The notes under the pieces: generated by a model
Told to the model about the DNA's origin: nothing
What the model saw: only the letters and a program-made list of their open reading frames with translations
Database searches by the model: none
Assembly (NCBI GenBank): GCA_036394195.1
Contig: DASWFO010000303.1
Location: forward strand, 1-39,929
From: DATJPD01 sp036394195
GTDB taxonomy: Bacteria > Pseudomonadota > Alphaproteobacteria > CACIAM-22H2
Direction of reading: 5' to 3'
Length of the DNA stretch: 39,929 nucleotides
Shown here: one piece after another, positions 23,601 through 31,449 of the stretch
How the letters are laid out: the number at the start of each line of letters is the position of its first letter
Position numbering within the stretch: position 1 is the stretch's first letter
Program-made: the position numbers and the translations under genes

Positions 23601-24764
23601 ATGGCCGGGACGGTTTCAAACTCTCATTTCGCATTCGCACACGCCGCGGCTGAGCCGGGCGTTGCCGCCGATTGGGGCCGCCTCGCCGTCGAGTGCGTGA
23701 CGCAGCTGGGCCCCGCCGCCGCGACGGCCGATCTCGGCTTCCTCTATGTGACCGATGACCTGGCCGCGAACCTGCCGCAGATCGTGGCCCTGTTGCGCCA
23801 ATCTACCGGCGTGAAAACGTGGGTCGGCAGCGTGGCGATCGGCATCGCCGCCAGCGGCGTCGAGTATTTCGATCGGCCCGCCATGGCGCTACTCGTCGCG
23901 GCCCTGCCGGCCGAGACGTGGCGGCTGATCCCCAATCTCGCCGAGGACGCAGAGGTGCTGGGCGGGGTCCGGGCCTGGGCGCGCGACCTGGCATCCGGTC
24001 CGATGGGCAGCCCGCCGCTCGGCATCGTGCACGCCGACCCGCGCAATCCGCAGCTGCCGAAGCTGGTGTCCGATCTCGCCGACGCCGTCTCGGGCTTTCT
24101 GGTCGGCGGGCTCGCGTCGTCGCGGGGGGCCATGGACCAGGTCGCCGGGCAGGTGGTGCATGGCGGCGTGTCGGGCGTGCTCTTTGCTCCGAGTGTTGCG
24201 GTTGCGACCGGTCTGTCGCAAGGCTGCTCGCCGATCGGCCCCGTGCGCAGGGTGACATCGGCGCGGGAGAACGTATTGATCGAGATCGACGGCCGCCCGG
24301 CGCTCGACGTCTTCAAGGAGGACATCGGCGAGGTACTGGCGCGTCAGCTCCAGAAAGTCGCCGGCTACATCCACGCTGCGTTTCCCGTCACCGGCGCCGA
24401 TACCGGCGACTATCTGGTGCGCAATCTGATCGGCATCGATCTCGAGCACGGCTGGCTCGCCGTCGGCGAGCAGGTTGAGACCGGCGACCGGATCCTGTTC
24501 GTGCGCCGCGACCGCGCCGCCGCCGAAGAGGATCTGGTGCGCATGATCCAGCGCCTCAAACGCGCCACCGCCGGCCCGCCGAAAGCGGGCCTGTATTTTT
24601 CCTGCGTCGCACGCGGCCCGAACATGTTCGGCCCCGAATCCGCCGAGCTCAACATTCTGCGCCGCGAGCTCGGCGACTTTCCGCTGGTCGGCATGTTCTG
24701 CAACGGCGAGATCTCGAACAACCGCCTGTACGGCTACACCGGCGTCTTAACCTTGTTTTTGTGA
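23601..24764 (+). CDS. FIST domain sensor protein
   Basis: A 387-aa soluble protein with an N-terminal FIST_N domain (about 15-210; LGFLYVTDDLAANLPQ, GGLASSRGAMDQV) and a C-terminal FIST_C domain (about 225-370; GLYFSCVARGPNMFG, GDFPLVGMFCNGEIS, LYGYTGVLTLF). FIST proteins are predicted small-ligand sensors, perhaps for amino acids; many stand alone and their output is unknown. The ATG at 23601 with AGGGG 9 nt upstream gives the family N-terminus. A longer GTG-started version from 23559 is less likely. The gene stands alone, facing away from the RRM gene and 76 nt before thpR. Confidence 0.92.
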   Translation: MAGTVSNSHFAFAHAAAEPGVAADWGRLAVECVTQLGPAAATADLGFLYVTDDLAANLPQIVALLRQSTGVKTWVGSVAIGIAASGVEYFDRPAMALLVAALPAETWRLIPNLAEDAEVLGGVRAWARDLASGPMGSPPLGIVHADPRNPQLPKLVSDLADAVSGFLVGGLASSRGAMDQVAGQVVHGGVSGVLFAPSVAVATGLSQGCSPIGPVRRVTSARENVLIEIDGRPALDVFKEDIGEVLARQLQKVAGYIHAAFPVTGADTGDYLVRNLIGIDLEHGWLAVGEQVETGDRILFVRRDRAAAEEDLVRMIQRLKRATAGPPKAGLYFSCVARGPNMFGPESAELNILRRELGDFPLVGMFCNGEISNNRLYGYTGVLTLFL

Positions 24765-24840
24765 CCAATCGGCTGCGGCGGGCCCGTGCGCTTGCCGATG
24801 CGCCGCGAATCGGTTAGACCGGACGGAGTAAGAGGGGCCT

Positions 24841-25389
24841 ATGGTTCGCCTGTTTGTCGGCGTCGAATTGCCCGAGGACGTGCGCGAGCGCCTCGCCTCC
24901 CTATGCGCCGGAGTGCCCGGCGCCCGCTGGGTTTCCCCCGAAAACATGCATCTGACGCTGCGCTTCATCGGCGAGGTTGCCGGTGGCGAGGCGGATGACA
25001 TCTACCATGCACTGGCGGCCGTCCGGCCGCGCGCCTTCAACATCACGCTGAGCGGCGTCGGCCATTTCGAGACCGGTAACGAGGTCCGCCAGCTGTGGGT
25101 CGGCGTCGAGCGCAACGCCGAGCTACTGGCGTTGCGCCACCGCGTCGAATCGGCCCTGGTGCGCATCGGCCTCGAGCCCGAGAAACGGCGCTTCACGCCG
25201 CACGTGACGCTGGCGCGCCTCAAGGACGCGCCGCTGCATCGCGCCTCGGCCTTCCTCGCTCACCATTCGCTGTTTCGCGCCGGCCCGATCGCGATCGACC
25301 ACTTCACCCTGTTCTCGAGCTTCCTCCAGGGCTCGGGCGCGATTTACACCGCCGAAGCCGATTACCTGCTGCAGCCCGCGACGGTTTAG
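24841..25389 (+). CDS. thpR: RNA 2',3'-cyclic phosphodiesterase (2'-5' RNA ligase family)
   Basis: A 182-aa protein of the two-histidine phosphodiesterase superfamily that opens RNA 2',3'-cyclic phosphates (and can ligate 2'-5' in vitro). Both active-site HxT motifs are present: H37-L-T39 in ENMHLTLRF and H121-V-T123 in TPHVTLARL. The N-terminus MVRLFVGVELPE is the family start. The ATG at 24841 follows a moderate purine-rich stretch (GTAAGAGGGGCCT). It is close to, but probably not co-transcribed with, the 2-oxoglutarate oxygenase gene 62 nt downstream. Confidence 0.94.
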   Translation: MVRLFVGVELPEDVRERLASLCAGVPGARWVSPENMHLTLRFIGEVAGGEADDIYHALAAVRPRAFNITLSGVGHFETGNEVRQLWVGVERNAELLALRHRVESALVRIGLEPEKRRFTPHVTLARLKDAPLHRASAFLAHHSLFRAGPIAIDHFTLFSSFLQGSGAIYTAEADYLLQPATV

Positions 25390-25451
25390 CGCGCCGCTGC
25401 GGCACATCTCTTGCACGGCTTATGGTAGTTTCAAGCCGCGGAGGTGCTCCG

Positions 25452-26465
25452 ATGTCGACTGCCGGTCTCACCTATGTCGCGCCCAAGTCCCACGAGGCTG
25501 CGCGCCCGCCGCGCGATGGCGAAATTCCGATCATCGACGTCTCGGGCCTGCGGGCGGGCCGTCCGGCCTCACGCGTCGTGGCGGCGATCGGCCGCGCCGC
25601 CCGTCACACCGGTTTCTTCTATATCGCCGGCCACGATATCGATGAGGAGCTGCTGACCCACACGGTCGCGGCTTCCAAGGCGTTCTTCGCCGAGCCTCTC
25701 GCCGCTAAGCAGACCGTCGCCATGGCCAAGTCCAAGCACAATCGCGGCTACGTGCCGCTGGAGGGCGAGAAGCTCGATCCCAGTCGCAAGGGCGACGTGA
25801 AGGAGACGTTCAGCATCGGGCGCGATCTGCCGCCCGATGATCCCGACGTCCTCGCCGGGAGGATGTTCCACGGCGTGAACGAATGGCCCGAGGAGCCGGC
25901 GGACTTCAAGCGCGTCATGCTCGCCTACTATCGCGCCATGCAGGCGCTGTGCACGGACCTGCATCGCGCCTTTGCGCTCGACCTCGGGATGCCGGGAGAG
26001 TTCTTTCACGACAAGATCGACAAGCCGCTCGGGACGCTGCGTCTGCTGCATTATCCGCCGCATCCCGGCGAGTTCGTGGTCGATCAGTACGGGGCCGCAC
26101 CCCACACCGACTACGGGACCTGCACGGTGCTGTGGCAGGACGACAACGGCGGGCTCGAGGTCCAGGCGCGCTCGGGCGAGTGGATTGCGGCGGTGCCGAT
26201 CCCGGGCACGTTCGTGTGCAATATCGGCGACTGCCTCATGCGCTGGTCGAACGACACCTATGTGTCGACGCCGCATCGGGTCGTGAACCGGTCGGGCCGC
26301 GAGCGGTGGTCGATGGCCTTCTTCCTCGATCCCAATGCCGAGGCGGTGATCGAGTGCCTGCCGACGCACTGCACGCCCGAGCGTCCGGCGCGCTACGCGC
26401 CGACCACGGGCATGGCTTATCTCAAGGGCTGCCTCGACGCCGTGCACGATTATCGGCGGGCGTAA
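25452..26465 (+). CDS. 2-oxoglutarate/Fe(II) oxygenase, isopenicillin-N-synthase-like
   Basis: A 337-aa non-haem iron oxygenase. The N-terminal DIOX_N domain (about 24-130; IPIIDVSGLR, HTGFFYIAGHDID, NRGYVPLEGEKL) precedes the catalytic barrel with Fe ligands H218 and D220 (PHTDYG) and H275 (TPHRVVN), and the 2-oxoglutarate-binding R285-x-S287. All are intact. The family hydroxylates small molecules, including flavonoid-like and gibberellin-type substrates and amino-acid derivatives; bacterial members of this length are mostly uncharacterised. GGAGGT lies 6 nt before the ATG. No neighbouring pathway gene indicates its substrate. Confidence 0.92.
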   Translation: MSTAGLTYVAPKSHEAARPPRDGEIPIIDVSGLRAGRPASRVVAAIGRAARHTGFFYIAGHDIDEELLTHTVAASKAFFAEPLAAKQTVAMAKSKHNRGYVPLEGEKLDPSRKGDVKETFSIGRDLPPDDPDVLAGRMFHGVNEWPEEPADFKRVMLAYYRAMQALCTDLHRAFALDLGMPGEFFHDKIDKPLGTLRLLHYPPHPGEFVVDQYGAAPHTDYGTCTVLWQDDNGGLEVQARSGEWIAAVPIPGTFVCNIGDCLMRWSNDTYVSTPHRVVNRSGRERWSMAFFLDPNAEAVIECLPTHCTPERPARYAPTTGMAYLKGCLDAVHDYRRA

Positions 26466-26477
26466 GAGCCGCCGGGG

Positions 26478-26996
26478 CTACGGCTTGCCGGCGGAAAACT
26501 CGTAGATGTGGCGGATCAGTTCGCGCAAGCCGCCGCGGGCGGGGAAATCGCGCTGCACCGTGCCGACCGCCGTGAAGCCGGCTTTGGCCAGGACGCGCGC
26601 CGAGGCGGGATTGTTCGGGAACGTATCGGCATGCAGGCGCGGCACGCCGCTGTGCCGCGCGCGTTCGACGAGGGCGATGATCGCCTCCGTCGTGTAGCCC
26701 TGTCCGCGATAGGGTGCCCCCATCCAATAGCCCATCTCGGGCAGGTCCAGCGGGCCGCCGAACCCTGCGACGCCGAGGAACTCATGGTCGGCGCGGCGCA
26801 CGATCGCGAAGACATAAGCGCCCGGTCCGAGACGCGCCTCGATCCAGCCGCGTGCCGCCGGTTCCGTGCACGGATCCGGCATCTGTGCCATTTGCCGGAC
26901 GGCGTCGCGGTCCGGCCCGAGCAGGCGCGCGAAATGCACCGCATCGTCGGAGACCAGCGGCCGGAGGATCAGGCGTGATGTGACGATTGGTTGCAT
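26478..26996 (-). CDS. GNAT N-acetyltransferase (RimJ/RimL-like)
   Basis: A 172-aa GNAT acetyltransferase. It starts MQPIVTSRLILRPLVSDDA, typical of the RimJ/RimL/Acetyltransf_3 group, has the acetyl-CoA loop YRGQGYTTEAI (motif A) and the C-terminal NNPASARVLAKAGF (motif B), and ends in HIYEFSAG. It acetylates an alpha-amino group or small amine; the substrate is unknown. The ATG at 26996 shares one base with the fructosamine-kinase-like stop (TGATG), so it is the last gene of a three-gene minus-strand operon. It converges with the 2-oxoglutarate oxygenase gene, 12 nt away. Confidence 0.92.
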   Translation of the reverse strand: MQPIVTSRLILRPLVSDDAVHFARLLGPDRDAVRQMAQMPDPCTEPAARGWIEARLGPGAYVFAIVRRADHEFLGVAGFGGPLDLPEMGYWMGAPYRGQGYTTEAIIALVERARHSGVPRLHADTFPNNPASARVLAKAGFTAVGTVQRDFPARGGLRELIRHIYEFSAGKP

Positions 26997-27847
26997 CAAC
27001 AGCCGTAGCGGGACAGCGTGCGCTCGACTTGTGCCACGTACGAGCCGCCAAACAGCCGGACGTGGACAAGCAGCGGATAGAGATTATAGAGATCTCGCCG
27101 CTCTTCGAAAAAGCCCGGCCGCAGCTTCGCACGCTCGCGATAGCGCGCGAAAAAGCGGTCGCTGACGCTGCCGAACAACGTCATGAACGCAAGCTCGATC
27201 TCCGGATCGGCAAAATACAGGGCCGGATCGATCAAGGCCGTGATCCGGTCGCCGTGCGAGAGAATGTTGCCGGCCCACAGATCGCCGTGGATCAGCGTCG
27301 GCGGCGCATCGTTGCGGATCCAGCGCTCCAGCCGGCCGCCCAGCGTCTCCAGCCGGCGCCGTAGCGCCGCCGACAGCCGTCCCGCCTCATGGGCCGTCCG
27401 CGCCATGGCGAGCAGGCGGTGATCGCGAAAGAAGCCACGCCAGTCATCCGTGGCCGGGTTCGGCTGCGGGAGGCTGCCGATCACCGTGTCGCAATCGAAG
27501 CCGAATTGTCGCCCGTGCATGGCATGCAGGTCGGCGACGATGTCGGCGAGATGCGTCTCGGCGCTGGGGCTGAGGCTCCGATCGTTCTCGACGTAGTCCA
27601 TGACCAGCAGATCGTCGTCGGCGAGCCGGACCGCCGGAACCGGGACGCGGGTCAGGTTCGCGAGGTAGCGCAGCATCATGGCCTCGATCGCCAGGTTGGC
27701 GCCGCATTTCGCGACGGCCGCGCGCCCGTCGGCGAGATCGAGCTTGCTGACCTCGGCGATCTGGCCGCCGCCCAAAGCCGAGCTGGCGCGGATGGGCGAA
27801 CCGAGCGCCGCCTCGATCCGCGTCTTCGCAGTTGCCGGTAGCGTCAC
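26996..27847 (-). CDS. Fructosamine kinase / aminoglycoside phosphotransferase-like
   Basis: A 283-aa kinase-fold protein of the fructosamine/ketosamine-3-kinase family. Visible motifs are GGGQIAEVSKLDL (nucleotide loop), the catalytic HGDLWAGNIL, and LIDPALYFADPEIELA with the metal-binding Asp. Members phosphorylate protein-bound ketosamines so that the sugar is released. A GTG start at 27847 overlaps the upstream phosphatase stop (GTGA), and the stop overlaps the GNAT start. The pairing with an LMW phosphatase is common in bacteria and supports a protein-deglycation role, with the phosphatase possibly acting on the phosphorylated product. Confidence 0.93.
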   Translation of the reverse strand: MTLPATAKTRIEAALGSPIRASSALGGGQIAEVSKLDLADGRAAVAKCGANLAIEAMMLRYLANLTRVPVPAVRLADDDLLVMDYVENDRSLSPSAETHLADIVADLHAMHGRQFGFDCDTVIGSLPQPNPATDDWRGFFRDHRLLAMARTAHEAGRLSAALRRRLETLGGRLERWIRNDAPPTLIHGDLWAGNILSHGDRITALIDPALYFADPEIELAFMTLFGSVSDRFFARYRERAKLRPGFFEERRDLYNLYPLLVHVRLFGGSYVAQVERTLSRYGC

Positions 27848-28362
27848 CCGAGATCCCGCTGCAGCGCCGCGAGCAGACCTTGGGCCGCGCGCTCGACGAT
27901 GTCGAGTACGTGCTCGAATCCGTCCGCACCGCCGTAATAGGGATCGGGAATCTCGCTGAAGCCCAGTTCCGGCGCGTAATCGAGGAACATCGCGATCCGG
28001 CCGTGTTGCGCCTTGTCCGCCAGCCGGCGCAACAGGCCGTGATGGCCCCGGTCGCAGGCCAGGATCAGGTCGAAGCGCAGGAAATCCTCGGCCGTGACGC
28101 GCCGGGCGCGCAGCTGCGACAGGTCGTAGCCGCGGCGCCCCGCATGCGCCACGGCCCGCGGGTCTGGCGGATCGCCGATGTGGTAGCCATGGGTGCCGGC
28201 GGAATCGATCAGGAGCCGGTCGCCGAGCCCGGCCCGCTCCGCCAGCGCGCGAAAGACGCCTTCGGCGGTCGGCGAGCGGCAGATGTTGCCGGTGCAGACG
28301 AACAGAACGCCGCGGCGCTTGATCTTGCCGCCCGATGTGATGTTGTGTGCGCCGTCCTTCAT
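27844..28362 (-). CDS. Low-molecular-weight protein-tyrosine phosphatase
   Basis: A 172-aa LMW-PTP. The P-loop V-C23-TGNIC-R29-S carries the nucleophile Cys and the phosphate-binding Arg, and the general acid is the Asp of IPDPYYGGADGFEHVLD. The rest (SAGTHGYHIGDPPDPRAV; FDLILACDRGHHGLLRRLA) fits the family. The N-terminus is about 12 residues longer than usual, so a start nearer KRRGVLFVC is possible, but the only ATG is at 28362. It is the first gene of a three-gene operon with the fructosamine-kinase-like and GNAT genes, divergent from the uracil-DNA glycosylase gene. Confidence 0.94.
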   Translation of the reverse strand: MKDGAHNITSGGKIKRRGVLFVCTGNICRSPTAEGVFRALAERAGLGDRLLIDSAGTHGYHIGDPPDPRAVAHAGRRGYDLSQLRARRVTAEDFLRFDLILACDRGHHGLLRRLADKAQHGRIAMFLDYAPELGFSEIPDPYYGGADGFEHVLDIVERAAQGLLAALQRDLG

Positions 28363-28416
28363 CAAAGCGTACCTCGTGCCGACCGGACCCGTGCTGACCG
28401 TGCCGGAATTCTACAG

Positions 28417-29007
28417 ATGAGCGGCGGTCTCGCGAAAGCGCTTGCCGAGGTGCGGGCGTGCCGGCTGTGCGCCGCGGAGCTGCCGCTGGGTCCCCGGCCG
28501 GTGCTGCAGGTCGCGGCGGAGGCGCGGCTTTTGCTGATCAGCCAAGCGCCGGGGACGAAGGTCCACGAGACTGGCCTGACCTTCAACGACCGCTCGGGCG
28601 ACCGGCTGCGCGAGTGGCTGGGCATCACGCGCGAGGAATTCTACGGCAACTCGCGGCTCGGCATCATGGCCATGGGCTTCTGCTACCCGGGACGCGACGA
28701 CCGCGGCGGCGACCGCCCGCCGATGAAGGCCTGCGCGCCGACCTGGCACACGCGGCTGCGGCCGCTGCTGCCCAAGGTCGAGCTGTCGCTCCTCGTCGGC
28801 CAGTACGCGCATGCGCACTATCTCAACACCCGCCGCAAGGCGACGCTCACCGCCACCGTGCGCGCCTGGCGCGAGTACATGCCCGAGTTTCTGCCGCTGC
28901 CGCATCCGTCGTGGCGAAACACATTCTGGCTGAAGCAGAACCCGTGGTTCGAGCGCCAGGTGCTGCCCGAGCTGCGCCGGCAGGTGAAGCGGCTGCTCAC
29001 CGGGTGA
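28417..29007 (+). CDS. Uracil-DNA glycosylase family protein with Fe-S ligands
   Basis: A 196-aa UDG-superfamily protein. Four Cys in the family-4/5 pattern (C15, C18, C89, C106) indicate a [4Fe-4S] cluster. Motif 1 reads SQAPGTKVHETGLTFNDRSG and motif 2 is LPLPHPSWRN. Family-4 enzymes excise uracil from DNA; this subgroup, with its YPGRDDRGGDRPP insert around the third Cys, is less studied and might have other substrates. The ATG at 28417 was chosen because upstream in-frame sequence lies in the divergent phosphatase gene; no strong ribosome binding site is visible. A repeat element begins 12 nt after the stop. Confidence 0.88.
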   Translation: MSGGLAKALAEVRACRLCAAELPLGPRPVLQVAAEARLLLISQAPGTKVHETGLTFNDRSGDRLREWLGITREEFYGNSRLGIMAMGFCYPGRDDRGGDRPPMKACAPTWHTRLRPLLPKVELSLLVGQYAHAHYLNTRRKATLTATVRAWREYMPEFLPLPHPSWRNTFWLKQNPWFERQVLPELRRQVKRLLTG

Positions 29008-29019
29008 ATTCGGGATAGT

Positions 29020-29134
29020 CCCCTCACCCGGCCGCTTCGCGGCCACCCTCTCCCTCAAGGGAGAGGGTGAGTAGTCAGCGCTCAAATCACCTCTCCCCCC
29101 GTGGCAGAGGTCGCGAGCGCTAGCGGGTGAGGGG
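29020..29134. repeat. Compound palindromic intergenic repeat
   Basis: Nested inverted repeats: outer arms CCCCTCACCCG (29020-29030) and CGGGTGAGGGG (29124-29134), then GGCCGC-TTC-GCGGCC (29030-29044), then ACCCTCTCCC-TCAA-GGGAGAGGGT (29045-29068). This layout matches palindromic repeats that are widely dispersed in alphaproteobacterial and other GC-rich genomes. It lies between two convergent genes and may serve as their terminator. Confidence 0.85.
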
Positions 29135-29141
29135 GTATGCA

Positions 29142-30116
29142 CTAATCCAGCGTCACCCCGAGCCGCTTGCCGATGTCGCCCCACTTGTCCATGTCGGCCT
29201 TGACCAGCTCGCCGAACGCCTCGGGCGTGCCGCCGGCGGGGTCCATCCCCTGGTCCAGGAGGCTGCGGCGAACGTCCGGGATGTCCATCACCGCACGGGT
29301 TTCGCGGTTGAGCCGGTCGACGAGCGGGCGCGGCGTCCGCGCCGGCGCCAGCAGGCCCCACCAGCCGATCACTTCGAAGCCCGGCACGCCGGATTCGTCG
29401 ATGGTCGGGATGTCGGGAATGGCGGCCGAGCGTTTCAGCCCGCCCGAGCCTAAGGCTCGCAACAGCCCGGAGCTCACATAAGGCATGCCGACCGCGATCG
29501 GCGTGAACGACAGCTGCGCTTCATTGGCGATCTGCGCCTGGATGGCGGGTGCGATGCCCTTGTAGCTGATGTGGGTCAACTTGATGCCGGCCATCGACAT
29601 GAACAGCTCGGTCGCGAGGTGTGGCGAGCTGCCCGGTCCTGACGATGCGTAGTTGAGCTTGTCGGGATTGGCCCTCGCGTAGGCGATCAGGTCCTTGATG
29701 GTCGTCGCCGGCACCGACGGATGCGAGAACAGCACCAGCGGCGACGTCGTCGCGAGCGTCACCGGTGCAAAATCCCGTGTCGGGTCGAACGGCAGCTTGG
29801 TGAACAGCTTGGCGCTGCTGGCAAGCGAGGAGAACGCGAACAGCAGGGTGTAGCCGTCCGGGTTCGCCTTCGTGACCATGTCCGCGCCGAGAATGCCGGA
29901 CCCGGCCGGCTTGTTGTCGACATAGAAGCTTTGGCCGAGCCGTTCGGAGAGCCGCGCCGCGAGGATGCGGCCGACGATGTCCGTCCCGCCGCCGGGCGCG
30001 AACGGCACGATCACGCGCACGGGGCGGACCGGGTACTTGTCTTGTGCTGCGGCAGGGACGGCGAAAAGCAGTGCCAGGAGGCTGCTGCAAGCCAGGCGCG
30101 CCAGTCTCAACGGCAT
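29142..30116 (-). CDS. Bug/TctC-family tripartite tricarboxylate transporter binding protein
   Basis: A 324-aa periplasmic solute-binding protein. The signal peptide MPLRLARLACSSLLALLF..PAAAQ is followed by the family opening YPVRPVRVIVPFAPGGGTDIVGR and by VDNKPAGSGILGADMV, YASSGPGSSPHLA and SYKGIAPAIQAQI. Bug proteins capture carboxylates, including aromatic acids and citrate, for TctAB permeases or for signalling. No TctA/TctB permease lies nearby, so this is an orphan, as is common where the family is expanded. GGGGGAGGA sits 3 nt before the ATG. The ligand cannot be read from the sequence. Confidence 0.93.
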   Translation of the reverse strand: MPLRLARLACSSLLALLFAVPAAAQDKYPVRPVRVIVPFAPGGGTDIVGRILAARLSERLGQSFYVDNKPAGSGILGADMVTKANPDGYTLLFAFSSLASSAKLFTKLPFDPTRDFAPVTLATTSPLVLFSHPSVPATTIKDLIAYARANPDKLNYASSGPGSSPHLATELFMSMAGIKLTHISYKGIAPAIQAQIANEAQLSFTPIAVGMPYVSSGLLRALGSGGLKRSAAIPDIPTIDESGVPGFEVIGWWGLLAPARTPRPLVDRLNRETRAVMDIPDVRRSLLDQGMDPAGGTPEAFGELVKADMDKWGDIGKRLGVTLD

Positions 30117-30144
30117 GTGTCCTCCCCCGGGAGCGGCGGGTTCT

Positions 30145-30174
30145 TGACCCGTTTTGTCCGCAACTCATAGTATT
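30145..30174 (+). promoter_or_regulatory. Candidate promoter of the VOC-hydratase operon
   Basis: TTGACC (30145-30150), an 18-bp spacer and TAGTAT (30169-30174), giving a leader of about 32 nt. The -10 is framed by CTCA and TGAG (30165-30168, 30175-30178), a short dyad that could bind a regulator. Confidence 0.55.
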
Positions 30175-30212
30175 GAGCCGTACCGCCGCCAGCAATCGAC
30201 AAGCGAGCTCCC

Positions 30213-30638
30213 ATGCCGGTCGGTCTCGTCGATCACTTCAATATCGCGATCGCGCCGTCGCAGGCCGACGACACCTTGCGCTTCTATCGCGATGTGCTGG
30301 GCCTCAAGGACGGGTTCCGGCCGGATTTCGGCCCGGAGCGGCCGGGCTGGTGGCTTTACGCCGGCGACCACCCGGTGTTGCACATCAGTCTGCGCAACGT
30401 CGCGTCGACCAAGGGTGCCACTGGCAGCTTCGATCACATCGCGTTGCGCGCGACCGGCCTCGCCGAGATGCGCCCGCACCTCAAGCACCTCGGCGTTGCG
30501 TTCGAAGAGCAGCGGGTCGACGACAACACCGTCCATCAGATCTTCTTTCACGACCCGAACGGGCTCAGGGTCGAGCTCGATTACGAGTTGAGCGACGCCG
30601 AAGCCGCCGACGCCGAGCTGATGCCGGCGCGCGAATGA
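30213..30638 (+). CDS. VOC-family (glyoxalase/dioxygenase fold) protein
   Basis: A 141-aa vicinal-oxygen-chelate protein. Two beta-alpha-beta-beta-beta modules carry probable metal ligands: His in GLVDHFNIAIA, His in FDHIALRATG and Glu in NGLRVELDYE, with FYRDVLGLKDG the usual first-module motif and FFHDPNGLRVEL the second. The family includes glyoxalases, extradiol dioxygenases and epimerases; function is open. The ATG has only a weak GCGAGC box upstream. It is 25 nt before the hydratase-family gene on the same strand, so both probably act on the same catabolic intermediates. Confidence 0.88.
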   Translation: MPVGLVDHFNIAIAPSQADDTLRFYRDVLGLKDGFRPDFGPERPGWWLYAGDHPVLHISLRNVASTKGATGSFDHIALRATGLAEMRPHLKHLGVAFEEQRVDDNTVHQIFFHDPNGLRVELDYELSDAEAADAELMPARE

Positions 30639-30663
30639 CCAGCCGCACGCGGGGCCGTTTGCG

Positions 30664-31446
30664 ATGAGCGCAGAGGAGAAGATCGGAGCTGCGGCGCGGA
30701 TGATGTGGTCGGCGCGCCAGCGCCGCGAAACCTATCGTAACCTTCCGGACGATGTGCGGCCGCAGAGCCTAGCCGACGCCTATGCCGGGCAGGAGGCCTA
30801 TGCCGCCCTGGCCGCTTCTGTGTATGGCCCCGTCGCCGGCGCCAAGATCGCCACCACGACCAAGGTGATGCAGGAGCTGATGGGCATCGACCATGCCTGC
30901 GGCGGCCTCATTTTCGCCAAAACAATCCACCAATCGCCGGCCACGCTGCGGCAGGCCGAATTCATCAACCTGCGGATCGAGTGCGAGATTGCGCTGCAGC
31001 TCGCGGCCGACCTGCCGGCGGCCGGGGCACCCTGGTCAGCGGACACGGTGCGTCCGAGGGTCGACGCGGCGATGCCGGCGTTCGAGCTGATCGAGGACCG
31101 CCACGCGGTCTATCGCGACGCCGAGGTGCGGTCGGTGATCGTCGACAATTGCTGGAACGGCGGCGTTGTTCTTGGTGCCGGCGTGCTCCTGGCGCGCTGT
31201 CCACCGCTCATCGGCATCGCCGGTCGACTCGCAATCAACGGCCAGCCGGTCAGCGCCGGCCGTGCCGAGGACCCGTTTGCGACGCTGGCGTGGCTGGCCA
31301 ATTTGTGGGCCGAGCGCGGCAAGACCCTCGCCGGCGGGATGGTGGTGATCACGGGCAGCGTGGTGGCGACGGTGTCGATCGCACCCGGCGATCGCGCCGT
31401 GTTCACGGTCGAGGGTTTGGGCGAAGCGGTGCTGGCCGTCGGCTAG
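30664..31446 (+). CDS. 2-keto-4-pentenoate hydratase / fumarylacetoacetase-family protein
   Basis: A 260-aa protein of the 2-oxopent-4-enoate hydratase / 4-oxalocrotonate decarboxylase group (MhpD-like). Seen: an N-terminal helical region of about 75 residues, GAKIATTTKVMQELMG, the metal-site acidic cluster around LRIECEIALQLAADLP and FELIEDRH, and VDNCWNGGVVLGA, followed by VITGSVVATVSIAPGD. Such enzymes hydrate the dienoate left after aromatic meta-cleavage. That would suit an aromatic degrader, but the locus is 22 kb from the lig genes and the exact substrate is not indicated. Second gene of a two-gene operon; it converges with the Fe-S protein gene. Confidence 0.88.
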   Translation: MSAEEKIGAAARMMWSARQRRETYRNLPDDVRPQSLADAYAGQEAYAALAASVYGPVAGAKIATTTKVMQELMGIDHACGGLIFAKTIHQSPATLRQAEFINLRIECEIALQLAADLPAAGAPWSADTVRPRVDAAMPAFELIEDRHAVYRDAEVRSVIVDNCWNGGVVLGAGVLLARCPPLIGIAGRLAINGQPVSAGRAEDPFATLAWLANLWAERGKTLAGGMVVITGSVVATVSIAPGDRAVFTVEGLGEAVLAVG

Positions 31447-31449
31447 GCG

